Shown here piece by piece: positions 32,792 through 41,040 of a DNA stretch of 64,000 nucleotides (position 1 is the stretch's first letter; the number at the start of each line of letters is the position of its first letter). The translations under genes were made by a program, and so were the position numbers. The notes under the pieces are model-generated. The model saw only the letters and a program-made list of their open reading frames with translations, was not told the DNA's origin and made no database searches. Source of the stretch: Candidatus Hebobacterum abditum (GTDB taxonomy: Bacteria; Armatimonadota; Hebobacteria; Hebobacterales; Hebobacteraceae); contig JALGXW010000008.1 of assembly GCA_029821875.1 (NCBI GenBank), forward strand, positions 1-64,000, written 5' to 3'.

Positions 32792-34453
32792 TCAGGGCTC
32801 TTGCTGTTCTGCCAGCTCCGGCGGCGGCTCTCCCTCGAACACCATCACATTCCCGGCGGCATACCCCACGAGGTAGTAGTCCTCGGGATAGTCGATGATG
32901 GCGATCGGGAAGTTGACAGGGTCGCTCACCTCGATGAGCTTGAGGCCCGGTTCCACGAGGTATCTGATGGCCACTTCATCCTCCGAGCCCGGCCGAAGGA
33001 AGATCGCCTGGCTGTGGACGTACTCGTCCAGTAGCTTGCGTATCTCGGCCATCTCGCTCGCGGGCGGGAAGATGTCGTTGTTGTCGCTGAAGTAGTTCTG
33101 CATGGCGAGAGCGAGATTCTGGATGTTGTAGTGCAGCTGCTCGCGCTCGATCTTCTCCGCCGCCTCTGCGGGGCCACCCAGGTACTCCCGTTCGACCGCG
33201 CTCACCACCAGCTTGCCCGCGTGTTCCGGGGCATACAACCTCGTCGGGGGCGCGGTTATCTCGACCCCATCGACCATCAGGATCCCGCCGTGTTCAGGGG
33301 GAGGGCTGCCGCTGGCTGGCACCGTCATCTCGCTCGCACCCACATACGCAATCGTGGTCGGCCCTCCAGTGGACCAGGAGGGCGGGCCGGCGTCCGGATC
33401 GATCTGGCAGGCGGCCAGTGCGGCGCGTGCTGGCGAGTAGAGCCCCCGCCGTGATGGGAGTACCGCGCGGACGTCGGGCGGCACTGGCTGCGGCGGGACC
33501 GCGATAGGATATATGTCATCGCCGATGATCATCACGAGGCTGCTGTCGGGCGACCAGCCGAGGAGGTGGGTCGGTTCAATGCCGGGCAGGTCGACCGCCG
33601 CCCCTTCCGCGCTGGCGGCGCGGTAGATGACCAGCTCCTTCTCATCGGTCTCAGGCCTCGCCTCCAGGGCGGCGCACCAGAGGCCGTCGGGGGACCACAG
33701 CGTGCCCGCCGGCCGCGCATGTATTGGGTCGGCTGCCGTCGCCGCGGCGCCCCGCACGTCCCACCATACGCGGGTCCAGCCGGCCTGGTCCGGCTGCACC
33801 CAACTCAGTTCCCGGCCGTCCACCGACCAGCGTAAGTTGAGGCCTCCTCTGCCGATCTGCTCAGCGCCTGCGGGCGGGACCGTCTGGAGCCACACTATCC
33901 GCTCTGTCTCACTGTCGGTCACAGAGGCGATCTGCCTCGCGTCCGGCCGCCAGGCGGCGTCGGCGACCTGTGCGCGCTGAGTTATCCACGTCGCCTCACC
34001 TGTCACGTAGTCAACGACGACGAGGTCGGCAGACTCCTCCGTGCAGGCGCGGACAGCAATGCCGCTGCCATCCGGCGCCCACCACACCGGGCCGCGCAGA
34101 GTGACGCCCTCTGGCGCCAGCCACAGCAGACGTGCCCGCCCCTCTGGCGGCCTCGCAGGGGGCCCCTGGCCTCCCTCCACCACCGGAACAGCGACCACCC
34201 GGAGAGCGAATGCGGAGTCCGGTTCATCGCGGCCGCAGTAGGCGATCTCGGCCCTGCCGGGGCCGAAGGCGAAGCCGGTGAACTGATGGGCGTCGGCCAC
34301 GGGGAAGGTGGCGGAACGCTCGAACCGCCAGGCCCACTCGCCCGCAACCAGCTTGCCGCGGTAGTCAAGGATCGGGGGCAGTTGAGCCTGCGCGGCCGTG
34401 GCGACACAGACGACTGTGAGGGCAATCAGAACCAGACGTCGAGGACGTAGCAT
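32792..34453 (-). CDS. secreted beta-propeller protein with pilin-like C-terminal region
   Basis: 553 residues. The signal peptide is about 1-23 (ending AAQAQ). Residues 40-340 hold TolB/WD40-like propeller repeats (VWWAPDGSGIAV, AAWRPDARQIASV, TLWSPDGLWCAAL, LGWSPDSSLVMII). Near residues 440-520 a different module appears: YNIQNLALAMQNYFSDNNDIFPP, then LRPGSEDEVAIRYLVEPG, resembling the globular part of type II pseudopilins. A Shine-Dalgarno GGGGAGGGG precedes ATG 34453. An ECF-type promoter identical in layout to that of the neighbouring sigma operon lies 29 nt upstream, which makes this gene a likely regulon member. Confidence 0.82.
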   Translation of the reverse strand: MLRPRRLVLIALTVVCVATAAQAQLPPILDYRGKLVAGEWAWRFERSATFPVADAHQFTGFAFGPGRAEIAYCGRDEPDSAFALRVVAVPVVEGGQGPPARPPEGRARLLWLAPEGVTLRGPVWWAPDGSGIAVRACTEESADLVVVDYVTGEATWITQRAQVADAAWRPDARQIASVTDSETERIVWLQTVPPAGAEQIGRGGLNLRWSVDGRELSWVQPDQAGWTRVWWDVRGAAATAADPIHARPAGTLWSPDGLWCAALEARPETDEKELVIYRAASAEGAAVDLPGIEPTHLLGWSPDSSLVMIIGDDIYPIAVPPQPVPPDVRAVLPSRRGLYSPARAALAACQIDPDAGPPSWSTGGPTTIAYVGASEMTVPASGSPPPEHGGILMVDGVEITAPPTRLYAPEHAGKLVVSAVEREYLGGPAEAAEKIEREQLHYNIQNLALAMQNYFSDNNDIFPPASEMAEIRKLLDEYVHSQAIFLRPGSEDEVAIRYLVEPGLKLIEVSDPVNFPIAIIDYPEDYYLVGYAAGNVMVFEGEPPPELAEQQEP

Positions 34454-34481
34454 GGGCCCCTCCCCGCGCTTGTGTGGCAGA

Positions 34482-34509
34482 TTAGATGCTGGCGAGCGGC
34501 GTTTTGTTC
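34482..34509 (-). promoter_or_regulatory. ECF sigma-type promoter of the propeller gene
   Basis: Minus-strand GAACAA (34509-34504), 17 nt, TCTAA (34486-34482), 29 nt before ATG 34453. Confidence 0.7.
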
Positions 34510-34513
34510 GCGC

Positions 34514-36055
34514 CTAGCTCGTCTTCTCGACGATCTTCGCCGTCTTGGCGAAGTGCCGCTTGAGGGAGCGGTAGAGGCCGCGGTAGATCGGGTAGTACTT
34601 GTTGTAGACGGCCGAGAGCTTCCGGTTCGGGCGGACGGGCTCCTTTGTCCGGACGGTCGCAGCGCAGGCGGCCGGCACATCGGGCCATACACCGCCGGCC
34701 ACCCCGCCCAGCAGGGCCGCGCCGAAGGCCGCGCCCTCGTCTATCGCCATCGCCACCAGCGGGGCGCGGAACACATCGCTCTGCATCTGGCGCCAGAACG
34801 CGCTGCGCGAGCCGCCGCCGGTGTTGCGAATCTCGCTGAGCGGAAGCTCCATCTCCTTGAGGATCTCCAGCGAATCGCGCATGCCGTAGCAGACACCCTC
34901 CATGATGGCGCGGGCCATGTGCGCCTTCGTGTGGCGCAGTCCCAGACCCATGAACACCCCGCGGGCGTTCGGGTCCGCGTGGGGAGTCCGCTCACCTGTC
35001 ATGTATGGCAGGAAGATCAGGCCTTCAGAGCCCACCGGCGCGGAGGCGGCCTTCTCCGTGATGATCTCATAGGGATCGACTCCCCGGCGGTCGGCCTCCG
35101 CCTTCTCCTCCCCGCAGAGCTCGTCGCGGAACCAGCGCAGCGAGCCCCCCGCCATCAGCATCACGCCCATCGCATGCCACTGCCCCGGCACCGCGTGGCA
35201 GAAGGTGTGCACCCGCAGCTTGGGGTCCAGCTTGGGCTCGTTCATCGGAGAGAAGACCGTGCCGGAGGTTCCCACCGAGACCTGAACGATCCCCTCCTCG
35301 ATCACGCCGTTGCCGACCGCGCTGCAGGCGTTGTCGCCGCCCCCGCCCGCGATGGGCAGGCCGGCGCGGAGGCCCGTCTCCTCGGCCGCGCTCTGGCACA
35401 CGGCGGTCGAGGCGACGGGAGACTCGTATACCTTCGGGACCATCTCCCGCGTGAGGCCGAGGCCGCTCAGCATGGCCTCCGACCAGTCGCGCTTGCCGAC
35501 ATTGAGCAGCGACGTGCCGGCCGCGTCCGACACCTCGGTCGCGAACTCGCCGGTGAGCCGGTAGCGGACATAGTCCTTCGGCAAGAGCACCATGCGGAGC
35601 CGCTCGTACTTGTCCGGCTCGTTGTCGCGCAGCCACACGATCTTCGGGGCCTGGAAGCCGGTAAGCACCGGGTTCAGGGTCTCCTCCACGACCTTCTCGA
35701 AGCCGACGGTCTCGTGAATCCAGTCGCACTGGGCGGCCGTGCGCTGGTCGCACCATAGGATCGCCTCGCGGATCACAGCGCCGTCCTTGTCGAGGAAGGT
35801 CGATCCGTGCTGCTGTCCCGACAGCCCGAGGCCGCGCATCTCATCCGGCCGCGCACCCGAGGCGGCCAGGACTTCCTTGATCGCGGCGACGGTTGCGCGC
35901 CACCAGTCGGCCGGGTCCTGCTCGGCCCAGCCGGGCCGCGGTGTGTGGAGGGGGTACTCGTGCGTGGCTCGCGCCGCCACCTTCCCCGCCGCGTCGATCA
36001 GCACCGCCTTCGTTCCGGTCGTCCCGACGTCGATCCCGATGAGATACTCTGGCAT
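34514..36055 (-). CDS. xylB: xylulokinase-like FGGY sugar kinase
   Basis: 513 residues. FGGY-family features: YLIGIDVGTTGTKAVLID at the N terminus, GLSGQQHGSTFLD, DQRTAAQCDWI, GGGGDNACSAVGNG in the middle, GTSGTVFSP and the C-terminal RNTGGGSRSAFWRQMQSDVFRAPL. XylB phosphorylates D-xylulose for the pentose phosphate pathway. The GGDNA and SGQQHG motifs favour xylulokinase over glycerol or gluconate kinases, though related substrates are possible. ATG 36055 fits homologues; a GTG at 36064 with a closer AGGAG is an alternative. It is the last gene of the minus-strand run that starts at thiE. Confidence 0.88.
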   Translation of the reverse strand: MPEYLIGIDVGTTGTKAVLIDAAGKVAARATHEYPLHTPRPGWAEQDPADWWRATVAAIKEVLAASGARPDEMRGLGLSGQQHGSTFLDKDGAVIREAILWCDQRTAAQCDWIHETVGFEKVVEETLNPVLTGFQAPKIVWLRDNEPDKYERLRMVLLPKDYVRYRLTGEFATEVSDAAGTSLLNVGKRDWSEAMLSGLGLTREMVPKVYESPVASTAVCQSAAEETGLRAGLPIAGGGGDNACSAVGNGVIEEGIVQVSVGTSGTVFSPMNEPKLDPKLRVHTFCHAVPGQWHAMGVMLMAGGSLRWFRDELCGEEKAEADRRGVDPYEIITEKAASAPVGSEGLIFLPYMTGERTPHADPNARGVFMGLGLRHTKAHMARAIMEGVCYGMRDSLEILKEMELPLSEIRNTGGGSRSAFWRQMQSDVFRAPLVAMAIDEGAAFGAALLGGVAGGVWPDVPAACAATVRTKEPVRPNRKLSAVYNKYYPIYRGLYRSLKRHFAKTAKIVEKTS

Positions 36056-36070
36056 TGAAGTCACAGTCTC

Positions 36071-36538
36071 CTATCGTACGGCGGCGCGCCGGCGCGCCGG
36101 CAGAAATGTGCTCGGCCAGATCAAGACCTGCAGCATGAGAAGCACCAGGATGGCGTCGCGCACGACCAGATCCCAGCCGAGCTTGCTGTCTCCCATGAAC
36201 GGGAAGAAGCACCCGCACTCTATCTCGAGGCCGCGCATGAGCGCGAGGGACCCCGCCCCGATGAACATCCCGAGCATTCCCGCGATGACGAGAGCGCTGC
36301 TGCGCGGGATGATCCCGATCACGAGGAAGAGGCCGGCGACGAGTTCCAGCCACGGCATGGTGATGCCGACCAGGTTGACCATGTCGACGTGGAGGATGCG
36401 GTAGCCGTACACCAGGCGGGCGACGTCGTCCGGCCGGAGCAGCTTCGGGTAGCCAGTGAAGATGAAGATGCCCCCGACGACGAGACGGCACACGGCCCCG
36501 ACTGCGGGATGGCCCACTATCGATCGCACGCGCGTCAC
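36071..36538 (-). CDS. MauE/DoxX-like membrane protein
   Basis: 155 residues with four hydrophobic helices. VCRLVVGGIFIFTGYPKLL at the N terminus, MPWLELVAGLFLVIG in the middle and EIECGCFFPFMGD before the last helix match the MauE/DoxX group. In MauE relatives the paired cysteines (CGC) are linked to periplasmic thiol-disulfide chemistry or maturation of cofactor proteins. The GTG start at 36538 overlaps the rhodanese stop (GTGA), so both are coupled. Confidence 0.82.
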   Translation of the reverse strand: MTRVRSIVGHPAVGAVCRLVVGGIFIFTGYPKLLRPDDVARLVYGYRILHVDMVNLVGITMPWLELVAGLFLVIGIIPRSSALVIAGMLGMFIGAGSLALMRGLEIECGCFFPFMGDSKLGWDLVVRDAILVLLMLQVLIWPSTFLPARRRAAVR

Positions 36539-37071
36539 GGCGCGCCTTCCTCTTCGGTGGCGCCCTCCGACTTCAACCACGAGCGCCAACCCCCCTCGAA
36601 CACGTAGACCTCGGGGAAGCCGAACTCGACCAGCCGCTCCGCCACCGCGATCGAATCCGAGCACTCGCCCCCATGGCAATAGACGATGATGCGGCTCGCC
36701 TCCTCGATGGGGTCCATCAGGTCGAAGAAGTAGTCGTCGAACTCGTAGGCGGGGAGGTTCAGAGCCCCGGCCAGATGGGCCTCCTCGTATTCGTCGGGCG
36801 AGCGGGCGTCGAGGAAGAGCGCGGATTGATCCTCGAAGGCTCGTTTTGCCTCCGCCAGGCCCACGCCCTCGAGGCCGGGGGGCAAGGCAAGCGCGGGCGC
36901 CTCGCCGGCCTCGGTCTCCGTGGAAGTCGGCAGGAGAGGTATTCTGCGAGGGGAGAGGTGGTTCACGACGATCCCGAGCGCCGCGCTCCCCGCGACGAGG
37001 GCGAGCGCGCCCAGGAGCACGCCTGTCACGTGGCTGCGTCCCGCGCTATCGAGTCTTCGCTGCCGCGTCAT
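36535..37071 (-). CDS. membrane-anchored rhodanese-domain protein
   Basis: 178 residues. One N-terminal helix (VTGVLLGALALVAGSAALGIVV) anchors a single rhodanese domain at about 75-170. Its features are LFLDARSPDEYEEAHLAGALNLP, the active-site loop YCHGGECSDS with the persulfide-forming cysteine, and the terminal VYVFEGGWRSWL. Rhodaneses carry sulfane sulfur. The ATG at 37071 overlaps the end of the DUF1573 gene by 26 nt and the stop overlaps the MauE-like start. Grouping with CGC-containing DUF1573 and MauE proteins suggests an extracytoplasmic sulfur or redox unit; this is inference. Confidence 0.88.
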   Translation of the reverse strand: MTRQRRLDSAGRSHVTGVLLGALALVAGSAALGIVVNHLSPRRIPLLPTSTETEAGEAPALALPPGLEGVGLAEAKRAFEDQSALFLDARSPDEYEEAHLAGALNLPAYEFDDYFFDLMDPIEEASRIIVYCHGGECSDSIAVAERLVEFGFPEVYVFEGGWRSWLKSEGATEEEGAP

Positions 37072-37825
37072 CGGCCTTCGCCGCGGCGGTCCTCGCATAG
37101 ACTGAGATCTGGAATTCCTTCGTGTATTCTAGGTCAGTCCGGACCTTGATCTTCGCGCGGAAGCGTGCAGGCTCCTCGACGGGGCCGATCTCGATTGGCA
37201 GCTTGTAGCCCGGCCGGTCTTCTTCGAGGGGAAGCGGGTCCCCGACGCGGACGAGGGGGTTGTCTGACTCGACGCTGAGGATCTCGAATCGCTCCGCCGC
37301 CTGGGGTGTGATCTCGACGAATCGGTGGACGGTTTCGCCGATCTCCAGTCTTCCTATATAGATCCCGCGGGGAGAGATGTTGATCTCGACCAGCACCTCG
37401 CCCTCGATGGTCAGGATGACCCGAGGCTCAACGGGATCGTTCGAGTCCACGTAGATGCGCTTCGCGATTCGGTCCCGGTAGGATCCGGTCCGGAAGGTGA
37501 TATCGAGGGTAGTCTCCTCCCCGGGGGCAAGTCGCAGCTCCTGTGGCAGGGCGGCCGTGCACCCACAGCTGCTCCTCACCTTCTCGATCTTGAGCTGCGC
37601 AGTGCCGGTGTTCCGGAACTTGAAGGCGTGATCGACTTCCTGGTACTGGTACATCGTGCCGAAGTCGAAGATCGTCTCCTCGAACTCAATGCGGGGGGCA
37701 GCTTCCTCCCCCTGGGTCGCCTCTGCTCCCACCGTTGGGATGGTCGCAAGCAGCACCGCGCAGGCGGCCGCAACGGCCGCCACCGACAGGGCCAGCATAC
37801 TGAGGTCTGAGCGATTCCTCGCCAT
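37046..37825 (-). CDS. DUF1573 secreted protein
   Basis: 259 residues. A signal peptide covers about residues 1-34. DUF1573 follows: RIEFEETIFDFGTMYQYQEVDHAF, then FRNTGTAQLKIEKVRSSCGCTA, an Ig-like/ASPM-type beta-sandwich with a conserved CGC. A second beta-domain (IYIGRLEIGETVHRFVEI, then LPIEIGPVEEPARF) occupies the rest. The molecular role is unknown. Start ATG 37825 lies 28 nt after the thiL stop, within the thi operon. Confidence 0.85.
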   Translation of the reverse strand: MARNRSDLSMLALSVAAVAAACAVLLATIPTVGAEATQGEEAAPRIEFEETIFDFGTMYQYQEVDHAFKFRNTGTAQLKIEKVRSSCGCTAALPQELRLAPGEETTLDITFRTGSYRDRIAKRIYVDSNDPVEPRVILTIEGEVLVEINISPRGIYIGRLEIGETVHRFVEITPQAAERFEILSVESDNPLVRVGDPLPLEEDRPGYKLPIEIGPVEEPARFRAKIKVRTDLEYTKEFQISVYARTAAAKADDAAAKTR

Positions 37826-37853
37826 GGGCACCTCCCCGCCGGCGCCGCGCCGG

Positions 37854-38897
37854 TCAATCATCGCCCCGCTCCGCAGCGGGCCCGGCGAAGTGGTCGAAGC
37901 CCTTCCCCAAGGCCATCTCTCTTCCGTCGGCATCCAGGATAATCACTTCTTCCTCTTCCACGATCTCGCCTATAACAATCGCCTGCGCGCCGCGGAGGTC
38001 GGACAGAGCGGCCTCGATCTCTGGCACGGCGCCGGGCCGGCAGGTGAGCAACAGCTCGTAGTCCTCGCCGCCCGAAACTGCCATCCGAAGATCGTTCAGG
38101 CCCACCCGGCTGGCGACCAGCGAGCACGCCTGGTGGATCGGTATCGTCTCCGCGCGCACGTGCGCGCCCACCCCGCTCTGCTGGCACAGGCGCGGCAGGT
38201 CGTCGGCCAGCCCGTCGCTCAGGTCCATCATCGCCGTCACCTTGCCCGTATTGGCGACAGCACGCGCCTCCGCAAGCCGCGGCCGCGGCTCGTGATGCGC
38301 TCGGATCGCCTCCCCAAGCAACGAGCTCTCGGCCTCCTCCAGGCCGTTCTCTCGCGCCGCCAGGCCGGCCGCGGCCGCGCCAAGACGTCCGGTGACGAGG
38401 AGCGCGTCTCCAACCATGGCGCCCCGCCTGAGCAGTAGCCGCTCGCGCTCGACCCAGCCCGTGATGGCGACGTCGACGACCACTGGTCCGGGCGACCCAA
38501 CGAGGTCGCCGCCGACCAGGGCCGCCCCGTGGACGGCAGCCGCCGAAGCCAGCCCCTCGGCAATCTCGGCGGCGACGTCCTCGGCGAGATCTCCGGGCGC
38601 GGCCAGCGATGCCACCGCGGCCGCCGGTTCGCCTCCCATGGCGGCAATGTCGCTCAGATTCTGCACCATCGCCTTCCATCCGACCTGCCGCGGGGAAGCC
38701 CATTCCCACCGGAAGTGGACTCCCTCGACCATCATGTCGCAGGCCAGCAGAAGGAGCCTGCTCTCGCCCGAGTTGATGACCGCCGCGTCGTCGCCAGGGC
38801 CGACCAGAATGTCTGAACCCAGAGTTCCAGATGCGAGCACCCGGAAGCGCGACACGACGCGGTTCTCTCCCACGTCCTTGATCGGCCGGTTATCCAC
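37854..38897 (-). CDS. thiL: thiamine-monophosphate kinase
   Basis: 347 residues. ThiL phosphorylates thiamine phosphate to thiamine pyrophosphate. Recognisable parts are VGPGDDAAVI (Mg-ATP site), DMMVEGVHFRWEWASPRQVGWKAMVQNLSDIAAMGGEP typical of the family, VGGDLVGSPGPVVVDVAITG, MMDLSDGLADDLPRLC and SGGEDYELLLT. The start is GTG 38897. It lies between thiC and the DUF1573 gene. Confidence 0.95.
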   Translation of the reverse strand: MDNRPIKDVGENRVVSRFRVLASGTLGSDILVGPGDDAAVINSGESRLLLLACDMMVEGVHFRWEWASPRQVGWKAMVQNLSDIAAMGGEPAAAVASLAAPGDLAEDVAAEIAEGLASAAAVHGAALVGGDLVGSPGPVVVDVAITGWVERERLLLRRGAMVGDALLVTGRLGAAAAGLAARENGLEEAESSLLGEAIRAHHEPRPRLAEARAVANTGKVTAMMDLSDGLADDLPRLCQQSGVGAHVRAETIPIHQACSLVASRVGLNDLRMAVSGGEDYELLLTCRPGAVPEIEAALSDLRGAQAIVIGEIVEEEEVIILDADGREMALGKGFDHFAGPAAERGDD

Positions 38898-38957
38898 TTC
38901 TCATTCACCCCTCATTAGGCCGAAGGTTCTCAGCTATCAGCTGCAAGCCGCACTCGC

Positions 38958-40244
38958 CTACTTGCGAGCTGCGACCGGTTTCCCCAGCAGAGAGAAGACG
39001 CAGTAGTCGCCGCACATCGAGCAGGCCGCGTCCGAGCTGCCGGCGGGCCGGTAGCGCGCCCGGGCCCGGTCCGGATCCATGGCCAGGCCGAACTGCTCCT
39101 GCCAGTCGAGGTCGCCTCTCGCCTGGGCCATCCGATCATCCCACTCCCGTGCGCGAGGACCCATCCGGACGACGTCCGCGGCGTGGGCCGCTATCCGCGT
39201 CGCGATGACACCCTCCCGCACTTCCTCCACAGTCGGAAGCCCCAGGTGCTCGGCCGGCGTGAGGTAGCAGAGGAAGTCGGCCCCGGCCATTCCCGCCACC
39301 GCGCCACCAATGGCCCCGCTTATGTGGTCATAACCCGGGGTGACATCTGTGACAAGAGGCCCGAGCACGTAGAATGGAGCCTCGTGGCAGAGGCGCTTCT
39401 CGAGCACGACGTTGGCCGCCACTTGATCCAGAGGGAGATGCCCGGGCCCTTCGACCATCGCCTGAACCCCGGCCTCGCGGGCCCGGAGCACGAGATCGCC
39501 GAGCACGGCCGTCTCCGCGATTTGAGCGCGGTCGCTGCCATCTGCCAGGCAGCCGGGCCGCAGCCCATCGCCAAGGCTCAGCGTCACGTCGTGCCGCCGG
39601 CATATCTCGAGCAGATCGTCGAAGCGCTCGTAGAGTGGATTCTCTCGATCGTTCGCCCGCATCCAGCAGATGGTGAAGGCCCCGCCGCGGCTCACCACTC
39701 CCGTGATCCGACTGCCCTCCAGCGCCAGGGGCGCGGTCTCTCTCGTGACGCCGCAGTGAACCGTTATGAAATCGACGCCGTCCGCCGCCTGTTTCTCGAT
39801 CAGGGCGAACAGCGCCTCCTCCGACATGCCGCCAATGCCCTCGCCGTCCGCCGCCGCTTCGATGGCGGCCTGGTAGATCGGCACTGTCCCGACGGAGACG
39901 GGGCACTCCGCCAGCACGGCGCGCCGGCTCGCGTCCAGATCGCCGGCCGTGCTGAGGTCCATGACGGCGTCGGCGCCCGCGTCGAGCGCCGCGCCGAGAC
40001 GGGCGGCGACTCCCTCCGAGGAGGGATCTTCGCCCGAGCTGCCGATGTTCGCGTTGACCTTGATGCGCAACCCGGTGCCGATGGCCGTCGGCCGCGGGCA
40101 GCGCCGGTTGATGTTGACGGGAAGGACGATCTTGCCGGCAGCGATGCCTTCGCGCAGCAGCTCCACATCGACCTGCTCGCGCTCGGCGGCCTCTCGCATC
40201 TCCGGCGAGAGCTCGCCCGCCCGTGCGATCTCAAGCTGAGTCAT
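38958..40244 (-). CDS. thiC: phosphomethylpyrimidine synthase (short ThiC)
   Basis: 428 residues. ThiC is a radical-SAM enzyme that rearranges aminoimidazole ribotide into HMP phosphate. Family segments include INRRCPRPTAIGTGLRIKVNANIGSS, DAGADAVMDLSTAGD, FITVHCGVT, EGPGHLPLDQVAANV and the C-terminal cluster motif CSMCGDYC. The protein lacks the extra N-terminal domain of the about 600-residue ThiC. Its cluster motif has three residues between the second and third cysteine, where E. coli-type ThiC has four. The paralogue BzaF (benzimidazole synthesis) is an alternative, but flanking thiE and thiL favour ThiC. Confidence 0.93.
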   Translation of the reverse strand: MTQLEIARAGELSPEMREAAEREQVDVELLREGIAAGKIVLPVNINRRCPRPTAIGTGLRIKVNANIGSSGEDPSSEGVAARLGAALDAGADAVMDLSTAGDLDASRRAVLAECPVSVGTVPIYQAAIEAAADGEGIGGMSEEALFALIEKQAADGVDFITVHCGVTRETAPLALEGSRITGVVSRGGAFTICWMRANDRENPLYERFDDLLEICRRHDVTLSLGDGLRPGCLADGSDRAQIAETAVLGDLVLRAREAGVQAMVEGPGHLPLDQVAANVVLEKRLCHEAPFYVLGPLVTDVTPGYDHISGAIGGAVAGMAGADFLCYLTPAEHLGLPTVEEVREGVIATRIAAHAADVVRMGPRAREWDDRMAQARGDLDWQEQFGLAMDPDRARARYRPAGSSDAACSMCGDYCVFSLLGKPVAARK

Positions 40245-40259
40245 TGGTACTGCTCCTGC

Positions 40260-40892
40260 TCACCCGAGCCGCGCACTGCTCACGCATTCGCGCAGCGCCC
40301 GGGCCGCAGCCGTCATGTCGGTTGCTCCGGCCACGGCCGAAACCACCGCGATTCCGTCTGCGCCGGCCCGGATTACGCTGTCCACATTGTCGCAGGTGAG
40401 GCCGCCGATGGCAAGCACGGGAATCGACACCGTGCGCTTGATCTCGCCAATCGGCCCCAGGCCGATCGCATCCCCTGCGTCGGCCTTCGAGCCCGTCGGG
40501 AAGACGGGCCCGACGCCGAGGTAGCTGGCGCCGGCCGCCTGCGCCTCCGCGGCATCTGAGGGGTTATCCACAGATGCACCGATCAGCCTCTCCGCGCCGA
40601 GAAGTTGCCGCGCGGCCGCTATCGGCATGTCCTCCGCCCCAAGGTGCACCCCGTCGGCCTCGGCCGCCAGCGCAATGTCGACGCGATCGTTCACGATGAA
40701 GGCCGCGCCATGCGCACGCGTGAGAGCGCGGATCTGCCCGGCAAGCTCCAGCATCGCCGGGCCGGGCAGTTCCTTCTCCCGCAATTGGATGATCGTCGCG
40801 CCGCCCTCCAAGGCCGCCCGCGCAACATCGACATGGCCTCGCCGCGGTCGCTCCGCTTGAGTCGTGATGACACAGAGATCGAAACACACCAT
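40260..40892 (-). CDS. thiE: thiamine-phosphate synthase
   Basis: 210 residues, a TIM barrel that joins HMP pyrophosphate and the thiazole phosphate. QLREKELPG, FIVNDRVDIALAAEADGVHLGAEDMP, IGASVDNPSDA, YLGVGPVFPTGSK and the phosphate-binding IGGLT and GIAVVSAV segments are all present. Start: ATG 40892; GTG 40901 is an alternative. It is the first gene after a strong promoter. Confidence 0.95.
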   Translation of the reverse strand: MVCFDLCVITTQAERPRRGHVDVARAALEGGATIIQLREKELPGPAMLELAGQIRALTRAHGAAFIVNDRVDIALAAEADGVHLGAEDMPIAAARQLLGAERLIGASVDNPSDAAEAQAAGASYLGVGPVFPTGSKADAGDAIGLGPIGEIKRTVSIPVLAIGGLTCDNVDSVIRAGADGIAVVSAVAGATDMTAAARALRECVSSARLG

Positions 40893-40955
40893 CGCCTTCA
40901 CATGCCTTGCCCGGCACCACAGTTTCAACCGGGACGCGGGGCCGCTCCAACGACA

Positions 40956-40985
40956 AGTATAGGAAGCCGCGAAAGGAGGTGTCAA
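40956..40985 (-). promoter_or_regulatory. sigma-70 promoter of the thiE-thiC-thiL run
   Basis: Minus-strand TTGACA (40985-40980), 18-nt spacer, TATACT (40961-40956). The predicted leader to thiE is only about 57 nt and contains no recognisable TPP riboswitch. Confidence 0.75.
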
Positions 40986-41014
40986 GCGAACGGATGCTGG
41001 GGCCTCCTCCGCTG

Positions 41015-41034
41015 TGGCCGCGCGGTCGCGGCCA
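41015..41034 (-). terminator. hairpin after zupT
   Basis: TGGCCGC and GCGGCCA (7 bp) around a 6-nt loop begin 6 nt after the zupT stop. No T run. Confidence 0.45.
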
Positions 41035-41040
41035 TGGGTG

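Noticed and set aside
40893-40985. TPP riboswitch upstream of thiE
   Set aside because: The conserved CTGAGA and ACCTGAT-type blocks are absent and the leader is only about 57 nt.
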